Shown piece by piece: positions 41,868 through 41,895 of a stretch of DNA of 41,895 nucleotides. How positions within the stretch are numbered: position 1 is the stretch's first letter; each line of letters opens with the position of its first letter. The translations under genes were made by a program, and so were the position numbers. The notes beneath the pieces were generated by a model. It had not been told where the DNA came from, made no database searches, and worked only from the letters and a program-made list of their open reading frames with translations. Source of the stretch: CAZMCT01 sp964564785 (GTDB taxonomy: Bacteria > Planctomycetota > Phycisphaerae > UBA1845 > Fen-1342); NCBI GenBank assembly GCA_964564785.1, contig CAZMCT010000017.1, positions 1-41,895 of the forward strand. Direction: 5' to 3'.

Positions 41868-41895
41868 CCGGGTGACGCGGCGCCGGGCCTTCGGG

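Overview
The window is a GC-rich stretch of bacterial chromosome. It most likely comes from a planctomycete of the Phycisphaerae type. That placement is an inference from several traits seen together: an ECF sigma factor gene overlapping a Ser/Thr kinase-TPR gene, two stand-alone prepilin-like proteins, secreted proteins ending in a dockerin-like tail (GDxNCD...FADINPFV), very small lipoprotein-like and membrane proteins, and short dispersed GC-rich palindromic elements. No rRNA, tRNA, CRISPR array, prophage or transposase gene was recognised. Almost all the DNA is accounted for by about 31 genes.

Layout. 1-2069 (minus): two overlapping paralogous GT87-type membrane mannosyltransferase-like genes, the second cut by the window edge. 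2258-5622: aroB (minus), folC (plus) and an AMMECR1-domain gene (minus). 5765-9238: a 39-residue membrane protein, an OprP/O-like porin and a prepilin-like protein. 9756-16590 (minus): leuS, a PpiD/SurA-like periplasmic folding factor, an EIIA-type phosphotransferase protein fused to a helix-turn-helix, a sugar isomerase/epimerase-like TIM barrel and a small lipoprotein-like gene. 16820-18408 (plus): a TlpA-like thioredoxin and rpsU. 18658-21294 (minus): a K+-independent type H+-pyrophosphatase. 21698-24298: a double-CDGSH protein, then rsmB-like and fmt overlapping on the minus strand. 24372-27636 (plus): rph, a SPOR-like lipoprotein, rdgB and a glycosylasparaginase. 27704-28390: a structured RNA leader in front of a frameshifted secreted-protein gene. 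28384-31810 (minus): the ECF sigma factor and kinase. 32042-33034 (plus): a polyprenyl diphosphate synthase. 33058-38229 (minus): a prepilin-like gene, a dockerin-tailed secreted protein and a large receiver/PPDK-N fusion protein. 38853-41867 (plus): a large secreted metallopeptidase with three tandem repeat domains and a dockerin-like tail.

How the genes relate. Most of the window is housekeeping: shikimate and folate synthesis, tRNA charging and initiator formylation, rRNA methylation, RNA 3' trimming, nucleotide-pool cleaning and prenyl chain synthesis. Around this core lie genes for a diderm envelope: porin, periplasmic chaperone, membrane thioredoxin, lipoproteins and dockerin-tailed exoproteins. 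There are two regulatory units: the sigma-kinase pair and the EIIA-HTH protein.

The least explained items are five. (1) A leader at 27704-27798 can fold in two mutually exclusive ways and pairs part of the ribosome binding site. (2) The gene it precedes has a frameshift. (3) A ~100-base multi-palindrome element occurs as two inverted copies (18498 and 35121). (4) A second ~80-95-base element with complementary A5G/CT5 ends also occurs twice (2095 and 38528). (5) The receiver/PPDK-N protein carries the nucleotide-binding half of a PEP-synthase-like enzyme without a recognisable phosphohistidine domain.
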